Source: Cyanobacterium aponinum PCC 10605
GTDB taxonomy: Bacteria; Cyanobacteriota; Cyanobacteriia; Cyanobacteriales; Cyanobacteriaceae
Assembly (NCBI RefSeq): GCF_000317675.1
Contig: NC_019776.1
Location: forward strand, 2,356,001 to 2,420,000
DNA length: 64,000 nt
Direction of reading: 5' to 3'
Below are positions 27,001-33,854 of this stretch, in pieces (position 1 is the stretch's first letter; each line of letters starts with the position of its first letter). The translations under genes were made by a program, and so were the position numbers. The notes under the pieces are model-generated. The model made no database searches and was not told the DNA's origin. It saw nothing but the letters and a program-made list of their open reading frames with translations.

Positions 27001-29895
27001 TGTGGTGAGAGTATCATCAGAGGTGATAACAGGAGCGTTACTAAAATCCGCTACCACGCCACCACTACCCGTTAACGGTTGCTGAGTTTGAGTATTACTC
27101 CCCGTGTAACTGACTGTCACTAAATCCCCAATACCAATCAAATTCGAGCCTGTAGGGGGTTCAACGGTCAAAATAACGGTATTATTATTAATGGTTACAG
27201 TTGGGTTAATATCATAAGTAACTCCATTGTTAATAACTTCAAATTGACTATTGATGGGATTTCCGCTCAAATTTTGGTCAAAAACAAGGGTAATTTTATT
27301 ACTGTTAATATTTTCGACTATTGCACCTATACCTAGTAAAATAGGAGCATTGTTAGTACCAGTAATATTGGTTAAAGCAAGACTTTCAAAATTATCAATC
27401 CATAGTTTAGTGTTAGTGGTGCTATTGAGGATATAAAGACTTTCATTGTTATTGGTGGTAGAAGCGATTTGATAATCAATGGTTAATGCGGTATCTTGGG
27501 CTACGGTGCGATCGAGGGTTAAGGTGATACTATTACCTAAGTTACTAATATTCTCAACGGTGTAACTATTATTATCTTCATCTGTGACGGTAAATTGATT
27601 AAGATTTGGTTCATTACCCCCAGAATTACCCAAAGTATCCACAAAATTGAGAGTAATAACACTGCCATTAACAAAACCTGCAATGGGTTTAATAGGAGGC
27701 ACATCCGCCACCCAAGTCGCCAAAACCGAACCACCACTGGTTAAACTAAGATTGAGAAAATTATCTTGACTTAAATCCGCCTCAATATTTTCTAATGCTG
27801 ATTGAGTTTGAATGGCTAAAGAATTACTGTAATTTTGACTATTGCCCGTAGTGGGGTTAAAAGTAAAGTTAAAAGTATCAGGGGTATTGTTTTCTACCGA
27901 TAAATTGTTGATATTGGGGATAAGATTCCCGTTAGTATCCACTAAACCCTCATTATTCGTGAAACTTAACACAATGGGGTTTTCCGTGGTGTCAGGATTA
28001 TCTGAGGTTAAATAATTAGCATTAGCAGAAGGAGGAATAACATTTTTTAACTGCAAGATGACGGAAGTATCAGAATTTCCTTGTAAAACGTTAAAAACTT
28101 CTATTATTTCTTCATTACCACTTATATCAGTAACAGTGACAGTAAAATCATCAGGATTCGGTAACTCTGTAAAAGTTGCTCCTAAATTTACATATAGTAA
28201 TGAGCCTATCACTTGAGCTTGAGACTCACTAGCTAACACCAAATTTGCAGTAACGGCATTTGAAGTATTATCATTGTCAAAAATAGTCCATGACCAACCG
28301 GGATAAAAGTCTAAGCCAAAGCCGAGAGGACCTAATTTGACGTTAAAATCAATGGGAAAGTTAAGGGTAAAAGTTGTATCTGTATCACCTAAACCCCAGT
28401 TAACGGCGGCAGTTGTACCTATATCCACTCCTGCACTAAAGATAGGGATAACAGGAATTTTAACTTCTCCACTCAACCCTGCACTAATAATGGGAAATCC
28501 GATCGTACTACTAAAGTCCAGCCCTTCTGCAATACCATTGATATAAGCACCAAAGGTTTCTCCTAAACTAATAGCCAAATCTGCAAGGATAGCACTAGAT
28601 AAATTACTACTGTTATCTAAAGTTAATAATAAGATAGTACCCTGAGCTAAAGCACCTACGCCTAAAACACCCAACGCCGCCCCAAAATTATCAGGGAAAT
28701 AATCTCCCCCAATGGGATCAGGAGTCCCCGTAACTTCCCAGTCTGCACCAATGCTACCAGTTAAATCAAGGGTGAAAAATCCTGCGGTTTCGGCGGCAGA
28801 AACAACGGGAAACTTTAAGGATGCACTTACGGTAATTTTATCTAATATTTGAGTTAAATCGAAGGGTGAATTAGGCTCAAAACTGTATTTAGAATCGATG
28901 GAAGCACCAATACTAATAGGAGATTTTGAATCTTCTTCTCCTCCTGCATCATTTTTGACTTTCCAAGGGGCAGTTAATTCAAGGGGTGTTTTTACCTTTA
29001 AATTAGCTACAGTTTCCACAAATAATGATCGCTCCTGATTACCAAGCCACTCTGGAGATACCCCACTTTTTAACACTCCTTCAATTTCAAAAATCTCGAA
29101 AAAGGGTTTGATTATCGATCGCAAAAAGCTATCATTAGGAGTACTATCAATTAATTTCCATGAGTCGAGTAAGCTACCAGAAAAATAAATTTGGGCACTC
29201 CACGAGCCAAGTAAACCTTCAAATGAGCTATCCTCAGAGGCTAAAATAGTTTCATTAAAAGCTAAAATTTCGTTCTCGGTGAAGGGATTATAAGAGGCAT
29301 TTCTAACGACTCCTGTATTAATTACGCCATTATTAACAAGACGGGGAGAGTAAACGGCGTTGGCAACACTTACATTTTGTGGAGATGTGAATAAACTGCT
29401 ATCGACGGTGAATTGTTGAAAATAAACGTCTGTATCTTCTTTTATGGATAAATTTTCAACATTATTAATATCAACCTTCGTACTAACTACTATTATCTCA
29501 TTATCTTTTACTATAACTTTTGGCTCTAAATCCGCTACTTCATCAACAGTTAAAGGTTGGGGAGTGTCTAACCATTGTAAATTTTGAACCTCATCATATT
29601 GGGCGGCTGTATAGTATAATTCGCTGTCGTTTTTTTGTCCCTCTTGCCATACTACCACTAACCCGGGCAATTGACTTTGCCCTTCACTAATTAAACTATC
29701 ATTAATGACTAAGTTAAGATTACTAATAGTTTGATTACCTAAAGATGCGATCGCATTTGCATTTTCCCAAGTACCTGAATTTTCATCATAGGTGGCATGG
29801 TATATAAACTCATTATCTGCCCAAACAATGTGATTAATACCAGTGGAAGGGTCAACGGATGTAGCGGTGCGATTGGATGCAAGATTAAGAGCCAT
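18049..29895 (-). CDS. Giant multidomain surface/secreted protein (Asp-box, LamG, FG-GAP, RTX-like, Calx-beta, YRF-module repeats)
   Basis: 3948 residues, one uninterrupted frame. No Sec signal peptide is visible (MALNLASNRTATSVDPSTGI). Approximate order: Asp/Ser-rich N-terminus; beta domains resembling cyanobacterial SWM-type repeats (600-950, e.g. FSNAPVITSD); a LamG/concanavalin-like domain (1210-1330); FG-GAP integrin-type repeats with Ca-binding DxNxDG loops such as GDVNGDGFDDLVIGAP (1630-2100, 2440-2610, 3000-3170); sialidase-type Asp-box repeats such as STNNGQTW (2150-2400, 2680-2960); a degenerate RTX-like stretch (about 3190-3250); a Calx-beta domain (3560-3680); and three C-terminal copies of a ~45-residue YRF...YLYVGEEE...EEGLAFY module (3805-3948). 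RTX-like repeats without a Sec signal favour type I secretion (inference). Likely an adhesin or surface-layer-type protein; the exact role is unknown. The C-terminal module is shared with the cyclophilins at 43.1 and 44.6 kb. Confidence 0.85.
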   Translation of the reverse strand: MALNLASNRTATSVDPSTGINHIVWADNEFIYHATYDENSGTWENANAIASLGNQTISNLNLVINDSLISEGQSQLPGLVVVWQEGQKNDSELYYTAAQYDEVQNLQWLDTPQPLTVDEVADLEPKVIVKDNEIIVVSTKVDINNVENLSIKEDTDVYFQQFTVDSSLFTSPQNVSVANAVYSPRLVNNGVINTGVVRNASYNPFTENEILAFNETILASEDSSFEGLLGSWSAQIYFSGSLLDSWKLIDSTPNDSFLRSIIKPFFEIFEIEGVLKSGVSPEWLGNQERSLFVETVANLKVKTPLELTAPWKVKNDAGGEEDSKSPISIGASIDSKYSFEPNSPFDLTQILDKITVSASLKFPVVSAAETAGFFTLDLTGSIGADWEVTGTPDPIGGDYFPDNFGAALGVLGVGALAQGTILLLTLDNSSNLSSAILADLAISLGETFGAYINGIAEGLDFSSTIGFPIISAGLSGEVKIPVIPIFSAGVDIGTTAAVNWGLGDTDTTFTLNFPIDFNVKLGPLGFGLDFYPGWSWTIFDNDNTSNAVTANLVLASESQAQVIGSLLYVNLGATFTELPNPDDFTVTVTDISGNEEIIEVFNVLQGNSDTSVILQLKNVIPPSANANYLTSDNPDTTENPIVLSFTNNEGLVDTNGNLIPNINNLSVENNTPDTFNFTFNPTTGNSQNYSNSLAIQTQSALENIEADLSQDNFLNLSLTSGGSVLATWVADVPPIKPIAGFVNGSVITLNFVDTLGNSGGNEPNLNQFTVTDEDNNSYTVENISNLGNSITLTLDRTVAQDTALTIDYQIASTTNNNESLYILNSTTNTKLWIDNFESLALTNITGTNNAPILLGIGAIVENINSNKITLVFDQNLSGNPINSQFEVINNGVTYDINPTVTINNNTVILTVEPPTGSNLIGIGDLVTVSYTGSNTQTQQPLTGSGGVVADFSNAPVITSDDTLTTVIKYGFGPSGDNLLSNITSIPGSTGLNLYPVTALDQEGNSVIVWANVDSTNIPVNLTPGEYYTQEQFENITDILATSDLYYSIYNPNSGEWTIAEAIETLAGTDSKITLGQGVDGNLMAVWLNTNNGETNIYWSTLTYNNGTPNWSTPQILSDNAKPDPLTELTITTLNGQPAVFWTETQPLSYYELTTSEQPLIYYRLAETEGIALVNEGILGAGGNGTYSGDDVTFNQQGALENTTTGKGDSNTSVWFKAGNNQISSATSGVIPLSGNSFSLEFWFKPTAVNENQSVNLIALENILNFSARVNSGDDSFFSLNINGETLQTRDGFQISPNDWSYIVLTYDETNGSIELYLNGESLQVYSTNTGENVDTLNLDIPDNTTITLADPNNSNGIYLDEVAFYNKALSYSDTPSNFNDIENLTGSDIAQILLNTNDIGNKYNSQYITPTPSGAKSYYVTYDSESSIWENPEQIEPEFEVIPTQLSSANKPEWDIVSATSANNNGNITPNGTPDIYLPLNLTNQTINTVINSIEVTAQTGSGTTLTWSIGTGAGNQLGVVQNNKLLNPLNPDGSFAYTVLNPTLDFDLFVDAGSIDPSTLSNFQYSINGGNPVNFSPADVTSEPTTVNSNQVMGIATVTEANDSSLALIDSGFITNTDNVAIGYVITNGDLNNDGNTDVVIGNRGYTDTEGNVLENGTIQILFGGGSVLSNSQTNPLTTTDLSGNPDGVLIKGIADGGDGNGDYSLSLATGDVNGDGFDDLVIGAPNVNNGQGAVYVIYGSASLAGKTIDVTNLGSQGYTITPNISGSVAFGYSVAVGNFNGGSSADIAIGTPGANNGNGEVYVAYDGNSNYSTVYSSQIEGELAGYSLGVSAYKGTSSPSTFTKNTSDDLIIGAIGYNGNVNNDWAGADDLPDGTNDLNSYPSSSSVQLGAVYVFRSNGTTSNTFSSTPYVSYTGANIANSNGTANNILAGSALASADLDGDGTQDLAIASEGANDNNGGVYVIKGGVSSNSNYQNLATVANLNIVGGIAKSETGAVITSAGDLNQDEYEDFLITAPQAGNGTGQSYVLFGPLDLSQIGKTFDLNVTANDSKTTFLLNGSLPYQLAGTAGRSIGDVNNDGVNDLMISAPNAGQIYSLYGHPWLADDGSIKLANITADNGFVIDGNSYSSFDIGGIPVSQQQLNTSSALATNNGVVYLAYKGQSNNNLFLTTSSNQGQTWSNFISLPGGMTTDKPPSIAFYNGVLYLAYKGVGNDQINITYSTNNGQTWSNQYQISGQSTPDTPTLVVYQGELLVLFTSNDSQSRLIYTHSNNPQSGNSWSSNQTILTSSGGSNQTSANAMSATVLNDNLYIAYEGGTKSSPSTNYYITWTDDTDLNSLSWNLHQEENIKATGAVGLTSDQNSLYLTYRDSNNNIYLGNSNNGNNWSEFSLIPSQDAIATPTPIISGGELIISYPDQNNAIDVISSDIPYLSAIEAGNINIILGDVNGDGFADILSGGEGGLVIVFGGSTQDLLDGASGSQDLIITLENDLIVDAVKLGDYNGDGLKDFGVLTENGDFYLILGNTNLATLTNLSLTEFAINNTVNVNTIGDYNGDGYDDFVAEKDGQIQLFLGNAEGSITNSSAQMSLENFTIGGLGDFNGDGYDDFGYGLPQANIIDDNNPIGNGQFTSYLGNSESQFNNPVTINPFEASIYSGALTSSQWGIYGSTDSNSVVNINSTISTQGVDLSPSIVAYNGYLYMVRNDNNNNDLWVQRSRDGYNWEGEVNLGSNFQTDKKTSLAVFNNTLYLGFRDVSERVMYASAVEDDSNVAGIRFNNPIQVSGNNQFQESVDGPSLIEFQDQLYVFFISTDGTREIIYSVSDTANSSSWSAKKNVFASSFNQSSDHRVSTTIFNDQLYVAFTGNGNNSLNVASSGNGTDWSRTVLSQFASSEGPSIVAGNDQLYLFHEGATSSGGNDFQVFYPTSTDGVNWTNAIALDDNVIDDAPYATFFNQSIYVAMAGLNDDSLNVYVSDPFYESNQTQQLGSQLQTIGDFNGDGIEDFAVLAEGYIADLGILDDLAYKNNRGALFIYYGKTTDITNTSLPDVVLAYSTVSDGDDLYQMTNFSAIGDTNGDGFDDIAISSPNTSLTSDKTEDGVVTVVFGGTSWGNQYSKDNPFDLRSLSNNQNSTNNSNDNGFTIKGLASSQAGVALDGGDDVNGDGFSDFVIGAPGNDDNLSFVLFGSDFTKKINQIGSIGDDIMIGTATGETFIGSQGEDQIYTNGGVDVVYSGNDDDFITVSDTYFRRIDGGTGVDILKFAGYNGQDWDLTKLSGRLRNLEILVIEDYGANTLTLNSLTVNQISDNNTITVVMDKDDTLNLSSDFAEDGFVNQYNQRFIRYTSNTSSATVLVNSFNDVNYSPIDFSLYNTGVDDSGVKKPNGTIEDIHYELTSFPSTSVGEIIITDGNTTISSFIQPNQRNSNNSLSTAPGDYTYKTYLTIPESVNPNGISINGKWATDDEGITIKVNGVAQNLSVNPNFNTGFVPFTLDEGFISGENAIEFTVNNAGTTNNQTYLQVQFENFFVANGNASIKFSAPTTNSPEVITIAEISESASVSAQLNQGISSDIFTADNVDDSQTRLFVSNPTANEASGEIEFTIQRTGNLNKYVQAHYISTDGRAKAGSDYNPVLGRLIFAPGETTKTVSVPLPLDDVYTGTREFGLLVTLEKESNTPLNDQFSIYVDPTDGQIRNWNHIILDRPLSVMNGDLEFRVTANEGKAETKIYFEGDSNFNSYYIFNLKTEKYEPFILNGDFGAELFDENGDGKNDGVILNLQDGSDYDLDGAENGIIHKRGFFADGDAPEIILDTAMYRFRSLNTDSSYLYVGEEERNSILTNYTNSFIEEGLAFYVSDTPEDGLIAFNRFRNTNQTGGYIYAGEEESQSIQANYPNFAFEGIAFYTYPQGSQMANDITRFQNSIGGAYIYTASPETQTVITNYADSFNLEGLAFEALV

Positions 29896-30093
29896 AATTA
29901 AATCCCAGTTTTTTTGGGCGTTCTTAAGTCATTATTCTTCAGTTTATATTAAATGACCTAAAATCTGATAATTTTTATCAATTAAACTTTATTTTTGTGG
30001 TTATTCAATGCAAGAAAAGAGCAATTAACAATTAGCAATTTAAGGATTAGTTTCCCCTTCATCCCCCAACACCCTGAAACCTAACACCTCTTT

Positions 30094-30780
30094 CTAACCC
30101 CTATTTAACTGCCAGATACGGGTTACTAAGGCGGAGGCAACAACTAACCAAACGCAAGAAGGAAATATTAGCCACCCTGCTAAAGGTATTATTTGCCCAT
30201 AAAGCACCGCAAGAATAATAGATGATAGTAATGGGCCTAATATTACAACAGGTACAGCTAAGGCGTATCTACCTTCAACGGTGAAAATAGTATTCCATGT
30301 ATCTCCCAAGGCTAAATGAATAGCAAAGACAATTAAGGGAATAGCAAGAAAATTTTGGTCTAATTTTTGCCACACCAGATAAGATGAGACGATTCTTAAT
30401 ACCCCAATACTCATCCACACTATGGGAAATACGAATGGAGGAGGCGCCCATTTTGGACGAATAACTTGATCATATTGACGGCGCGATCGAGTATTATCAA
30501 GAGGGGAGAAAAATCGGGAACGAATAGTAAAAAAGGTGAGAAAAAGACATACTATTGATATATTAATTTTTTCATTCAAATTGTATTTAATTAAACTCTC
30601 AAAACCTTTATTTGCTAGCCATAGAGTCAAGATCATTAAGCCAATTTGAGCCAGTGTTCCAGCAAGATAGCTAACAATTTTTTTTCCGTTTAAAGGGATG
30701 TTTTCTTGATTATTATTTTGGCTTTCTTTTTTTACACCCATGACGGTGTTTACAGTGCCTGAGAACCAGTTATTAGTCAT
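30094..30780 (-). CDS. TspO/MBR-like membrane protein with N-terminal extension
   Basis: From the chosen start, 228 residues with about six hydrophobic segments. The C-terminal ~150 residues carry TspO-like features: RPKWAPPPFVFPIVWMSIGV (the Pro/Trp-rich loop and helix), then HLALGDTWNTIFTVEGRYAL, comparable to the family's N-x-x-W-x-x-xFF-x-x-x-[HR] pattern. The N-terminal ~75 residues, including an extra hydrophobic segment, are not typical of TspO. I chose ATG 30780 (MTNNWFSG); the frame is open to an ATG at 30852, but that adds 24 poorly supported residues and runs into repeat DNA. Tetrapyrrole or lipid binding is the family role; its function here is unknown. Confidence 0.6.
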   Translation of the reverse strand: MTNNWFSGTVNTVMGVKKESQNNNQENIPLNGKKIVSYLAGTLAQIGLMILTLWLANKGFESLIKYNLNEKINISIVCLFLTFFTIRSRFFSPLDNTRSRRQYDQVIRPKWAPPPFVFPIVWMSIGVLRIVSSYLVWQKLDQNFLAIPLIVFAIHLALGDTWNTIFTVEGRYALAVPVVILGPLLSSIILAVLYGQIIPLAGWLIFPSCVWLVVASALVTRIWQLNRG

Positions 30781-30857
30781 TTTTTTAAATTTATAGCATT
30801 TCTTATAATTATGAGGTAAATTAACAGCAGTGAGTAATGGCGAAAAGGGCAATGAGC

Positions 30858-31400
30858 AAACCCCCCTTTATCCCCAGGGTTTTTTCAAAGTCAGGGCAAA
30901 ATTATCTTGCCCTCACCCCCAACCCCTCTCCCACAGTAGAGGGGAGCGTTTTTTCTTAATAATTGATTAATTAATACTTAAAAACTCCTGTATCTGTTCT
31001 GACGGGGAGACAATGAAACTGCAGTGAGGGTAGGTTTTAGGTTTCAGGTTTCAGGTTGCAGGTTTTAAATACATGAACAGTATTTTGTCTTTACGAAATA
31101 AATAGCCCGACATATTATCTCAAAATGTTGATAATCCAATAGTTTTGCCTATTATTTGAACCATTGAGTAAATAGAGATAATGATAAATATTAGTGGAGA
31201 CAAAACCTAACACCTAACACCTGCTACCTGCTACCTATAAGGTTTTTAGAGTTATTGTCCCCCCTTAAGGTATCTGTTACTATTTGTTAGTTTCAAACAT
31301 TGACATTTTTGAGAATGAAAAAACCCTGCTCTCGAGGGGGAAAGGCAAAGGTAAATAGTTGATAATTAATAACTCCGAGCTGAGGTTAGTTAGAAACTGT
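30858..31400. other. Repeat-filled spacer without genes
   Basis: Between the TspO-like gene and the element at 31457 there is no credible gene. Visible contents are a family-3 C/G-run repeat (30858-30895), CACCCCCAACCCCTCTCCCA followed by GTAGAGGGG, heptamer-type runs AGGTTTCAGGTTTCAGGTTG (about 31030-31070) and ACCTAACACCTAACACCTGC (about 31205-31240), and a GGTTAG/AACTCCGAGCTGAGG stretch near 31370 related to family-1 ends. All of these occur elsewhere in the window. Confidence 0.6.
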
Positions 31401-31456
31401 TTGTTATGGTGGCAAAAAATAAATTCCTTTTCTCTCTAAAAGAACTAACATTTAAT

Positions 31457-31643
31457 GTTTCTTCTACAATGGTTATGATAAATTAATAGAAAATAACTTC
31501 CATAATCTTTGTTGAATAGTGTTTATAGTAAAATAAAAACTAAAAGTTTATAAATTATTATTTAATAATCCCCTATTGCCCATTGCCTCTTGCCTTTCAG
31601 CCTGCCCTAACTAATAATTTACATACTCAAAGTGATAGAACCC
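31457..31643. mobile_element. MITE-like element, family 2, at a stop codon
   Basis: A 187-bp non-coding element from GTTTCTTCTACAATGGTTAT to ACTCAAAGTGATAGAACCC. It is flanked by ATTTAAT at 31450-31456 and 31644-31650, a likely 7-bp target duplication; the right copy contains the stop codon of the hypothetical gene at 31646. Over most of its length it is nearly identical to the inverted copy at 62901-63090, including GAATAGTGTTTATAGTAAAA and CCCCTATTGCC, so these two moved or were copied recently relative to the copy at 12781. Confidence 0.75.
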
Positions 31644-31645
31644 AT

Positions 31646-32215
31646 TTAATTTTTAATTGCTTCTAAATATTTTTCTATATATTTAATCCCTTTATTGATA
31701 AATGTATCAGTAAATAAATCTTGATAATTATCCTTAACCACTTGAAAACCATAATCTATTTTTTCTTTTCCACAAGCTAAAAATTGAGCTGTTGAAAAGG
31801 CATAAAATTCTTTTTCTTGAGACGCAATATTATTTTTAAAAGCATCCATATATAAGGTTCTAATATGAGTCATCAATTCTTTTGTTTCAGGAGAAAATTC
31901 CAAGACATCACCATTTTTTAAGATGATTTCCTGATTACGAATAGAGGAAATTGATAACTTCATACATTCTCTGGTTTGCTCCACAGATAGAGAGTCTGAA
32001 TCATTTCTGCGGTAAGAGTGTTGGGTACAGCCGTTAGTAACTTCTAAAGCCCTAATAATAGCGATTTCTTGAATACTGGTTGAGGTCATTTTTGCCATTA
32101 TTTTTAAGTAATGACAGATGCTATTTTTAAATTCTTGAAAATCATCATTAAAGTAATCTTTTAGCTCTTTAATTTCTGCTAATTTTTGCCAATTTATCAA
32201 AGAAGAATTCATCAT
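31646..32215 (-). CDS. Conserved-looking hypothetical protein
   Basis: I do not recognise the family. From MMNSSLINWQKL the protein has 189 residues, mainly alpha-helical, soluble, with scattered Cys (GCTQHSYRR, ECMKLS, FLACGKE) and no signal peptide or membrane segment. The longest frame starts with a TTG at 32269, but its first 18 residues are encoded by a remnant of the family-1 terminal repeat (32222-32277), so ATG 32215, which follows an AGGTT stretch, is the better start. It follows gmhA on the same strand at a distance of 68 bp, so the two could be co-transcribed. The stop codon lies inside the target duplication of the element at 31457. Confidence 0.6.
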   Translation of the reverse strand: MMNSSLINWQKLAEIKELKDYFNDDFQEFKNSICHYLKIMAKMTSTSIQEIAIIRALEVTNGCTQHSYRRNDSDSLSVEQTRECMKLSISSIRNQEIILKNGDVLEFSPETKELMTHIRTLYMDAFKNNIASQEKEFYAFSTAQFLACGKEKIDYGFQVVKDNYQDLFTDTFINKGIKYIEKYLEAIKN

Positions 32216-32221
32216 TTGCTT

Positions 32222-32277
32222 AACCTGAGTTGAGGTTAAATATCTATTAATTTTAACTCCGAACGCCAAACTCAGGT
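32222..32277. repeat. Short inverted-repeat remnant of family 1
   Basis: 56 bp bounded by AACCTGAGTT and AACTCAGGT, i.e. a perfect 9-bp inverted repeat equal to the end of the family-1 elements, with a second partial copy (GAGGTT) just inside. It is too small to be a complete element and looks like an internally deleted relic between gmhA and the hypothetical gene. Confidence 0.45.
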
Positions 32278-32283
32278 CATGTC

Positions 32284-32874
32284 CTACACTGCTATTTTCT
32301 TTTCGACGATGTTTTCTGCAAACAACATGGCTTCAACTTGTTGGCAAATACGATGGTATGTAATTAGATGTATTTCTTGAACATAAGGAGTATTTTTTTC
32401 TGCCACAAAAAGGGGATAGTCAATTAAACTACTAATCATTCCGCCATTATTTCCTGCCATACCAATGGTAATTAAACCTTTTTCTTTGGCTACTTTCAAA
32501 GCATGAAGAATATTGCGCGATCGCCCCGATGTGGACAATACCCATAATAAATCCCCTGCTTTGCCAAAGGATTGTACTTGACGGGCGAAAATAGTTTCAA
32601 ATTCGTGATCATTGCCCCATGCTGTAAGAGTTGCGGGGTTTGTGCCTAATGCGATCGCAGGTAATCCGGGTCGATCTATTTGAAATCTTCCGACAAATTC
32701 GGCGGCAATATGTTGAGCGTCTGCGGCAGAACCGCCATTACCACAAATTAACAGAGTATGTCCTGCTTGAAAACGATTAGCTAATAAATGACTGACTTGC
32801 TCAACTGCTTGACAATATTCAGAATTAAAAGCCTGTTGTAAACATTGTAATCTTTCTTCTACCCAAAAATTCAA
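32284..32874 (-). CDS. gmhA: SIS-domain sedoheptulose 7-phosphate isomerase
   Basis: 196 residues, one SIS (sugar isomerase) domain, the normal size of GmhA/DiaA proteins. The N-terminal helix, the phosphosugar-binding loop CGNGGSAADAQHIAAEFVGRF and the second loop STSGRSRNILHAL are all present. GmhA converts sedoheptulose 7-phosphate to D-glycero-D-manno-heptose 7-phosphate for lipopolysaccharide heptose or GDP-heptose synthesis. The related DiaA regulates DnaA and shares the fold, but the intact sugar-binding loops fit GmhA better. No other heptose pathway gene (hldE, gmhB) is in the window. The C-terminal end VEKKIAV runs past the usual fold by a few residues. Confidence 0.85.
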   Translation of the reverse strand: MNFWVEERLQCLQQAFNSEYCQAVEQVSHLLANRFQAGHTLLICGNGGSAADAQHIAAEFVGRFQIDRPGLPAIALGTNPATLTAWGNDHEFETIFARQVQSFGKAGDLLWVLSTSGRSRNILHALKVAKEKGLITIGMAGNNGGMISSLIDYPLFVAEKNTPYVQEIHLITYHRICQQVEAMLFAENIVEKKIAV

Positions 32875-33041
32875 TGGTCTTCCTCCTCACACTAATTATA
32901 ATGACGAATTCAACAAAAATCCTTATGTAATTAAGCCTTTGAGAAGGGGCTTAAACCCCTCTTTATTCTCAGTTATCAATTATTCTTCTAAGGGTTCTAA
33001 TTTCTACAAAATTCTCGCTCAATTATAGCCAATTCTTAACA

Positions 33042-33854
33042 TTAACCGCACACCTGTGCCACTAAAGCCATAACATCATTACGAGTAAGTTTTGGTTTGC
33101 CTAAAATTAAAACATCTAGGGTTGCATGAGCTAAAGTTAAGGGAATTTGACAAAATTGTAAAGCAGGACCTTTAGGTAAAGATTTAGTGTAAGAATCTGC
33201 TAAGGTAAGGTTATAACGGGCATATTGGTGCATATCTTCTAACTGCCATCCTTCGGGGAAAAAACTTACGCCCCTTAATTTGTCTTCTTGATGATTACGT
33301 AAAATATTGACTGCCTGTAAACCTCTCCCAAATGCTATCGCTTCTTCTCTATTTGTCTTTGTGTTGTCGTACCATGCCCATAAATCAGAAAGTAGTAAAC
33401 CCACAGAACCCGCCACACTGAAAGTATATTGATCTAAATCCGCCTTAGTTTTTATAACCCAATTTTTGTCAGCCCAATAAGCCATGCGATCGCTCATTGC
33501 CGCCGTTGCCTCCCAAATTCGACCTGCAATAGAGACAGGAGCAAGAGTTGCCCATTCAGCAAAACGATAACTAACTTCAGGCAATAAATGTTTGTAAGGT
33601 TCAATATAAGCAGTAATATCTTCTACCGCAGTATCATTACTAATAGACTGCAAACTAGCACTAATTTGAGTAAGAATTTCCCTCTTTATATTATTCTCAA
33701 TATGGGGATGATCTTCAATCTCATCAATCGCCCTCATACATAAATAAGCAGAAGTCACTGCATCTTGCAAACTATCAGGTAAACGACTAATGGGGATATA
33801 AAACGTGCGACTGGTTTCCTTTAAGGTTTTCAACGCAGACTTTTTCAAATTCAT
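33042..33854 (-). CDS. Squalene/phytoene synthase-family protein (squalene synthase-like)
   Basis: 270 residues, shorter than typical squalene synthases. The order of motifs fits the family: RTFYIPISRLP near the N-terminus, a first Asp-rich motif DEIED at 44-48, and a second region NILRNHQEDKLRGVSFFPEG at 184-202. In most family members the second motif begins with Asp (DxxED); here it is NHQED with Asn187. The layout LRG-x-SFFPEGW after it resembles squalene synthase more than CrtB. The enzyme would couple two farnesyl diphosphates to squalene for hopanoid synthesis; whether the Asn is tolerated is unknown. The ATG is preceded by GAGGAGCAAATATCG, a good binding site. Single gene. Confidence 0.75.
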   Translation of the reverse strand: MNLKKSALKTLKETSRTFYIPISRLPDSLQDAVTSAYLCMRAIDEIEDHPHIENNIKREILTQISASLQSISNDTAVEDITAYIEPYKHLLPEVSYRFAEWATLAPVSIAGRIWEATAAMSDRMAYWADKNWVIKTKADLDQYTFSVAGSVGLLLSDLWAWYDNTKTNREEAIAFGRGLQAVNILRNHQEDKLRGVSFFPEGWQLEDMHQYARYNLTLADSYTKSLPKGPALQFCQIPLTLAHATLDVLILGKPKLTRNDVMALVAQVCG

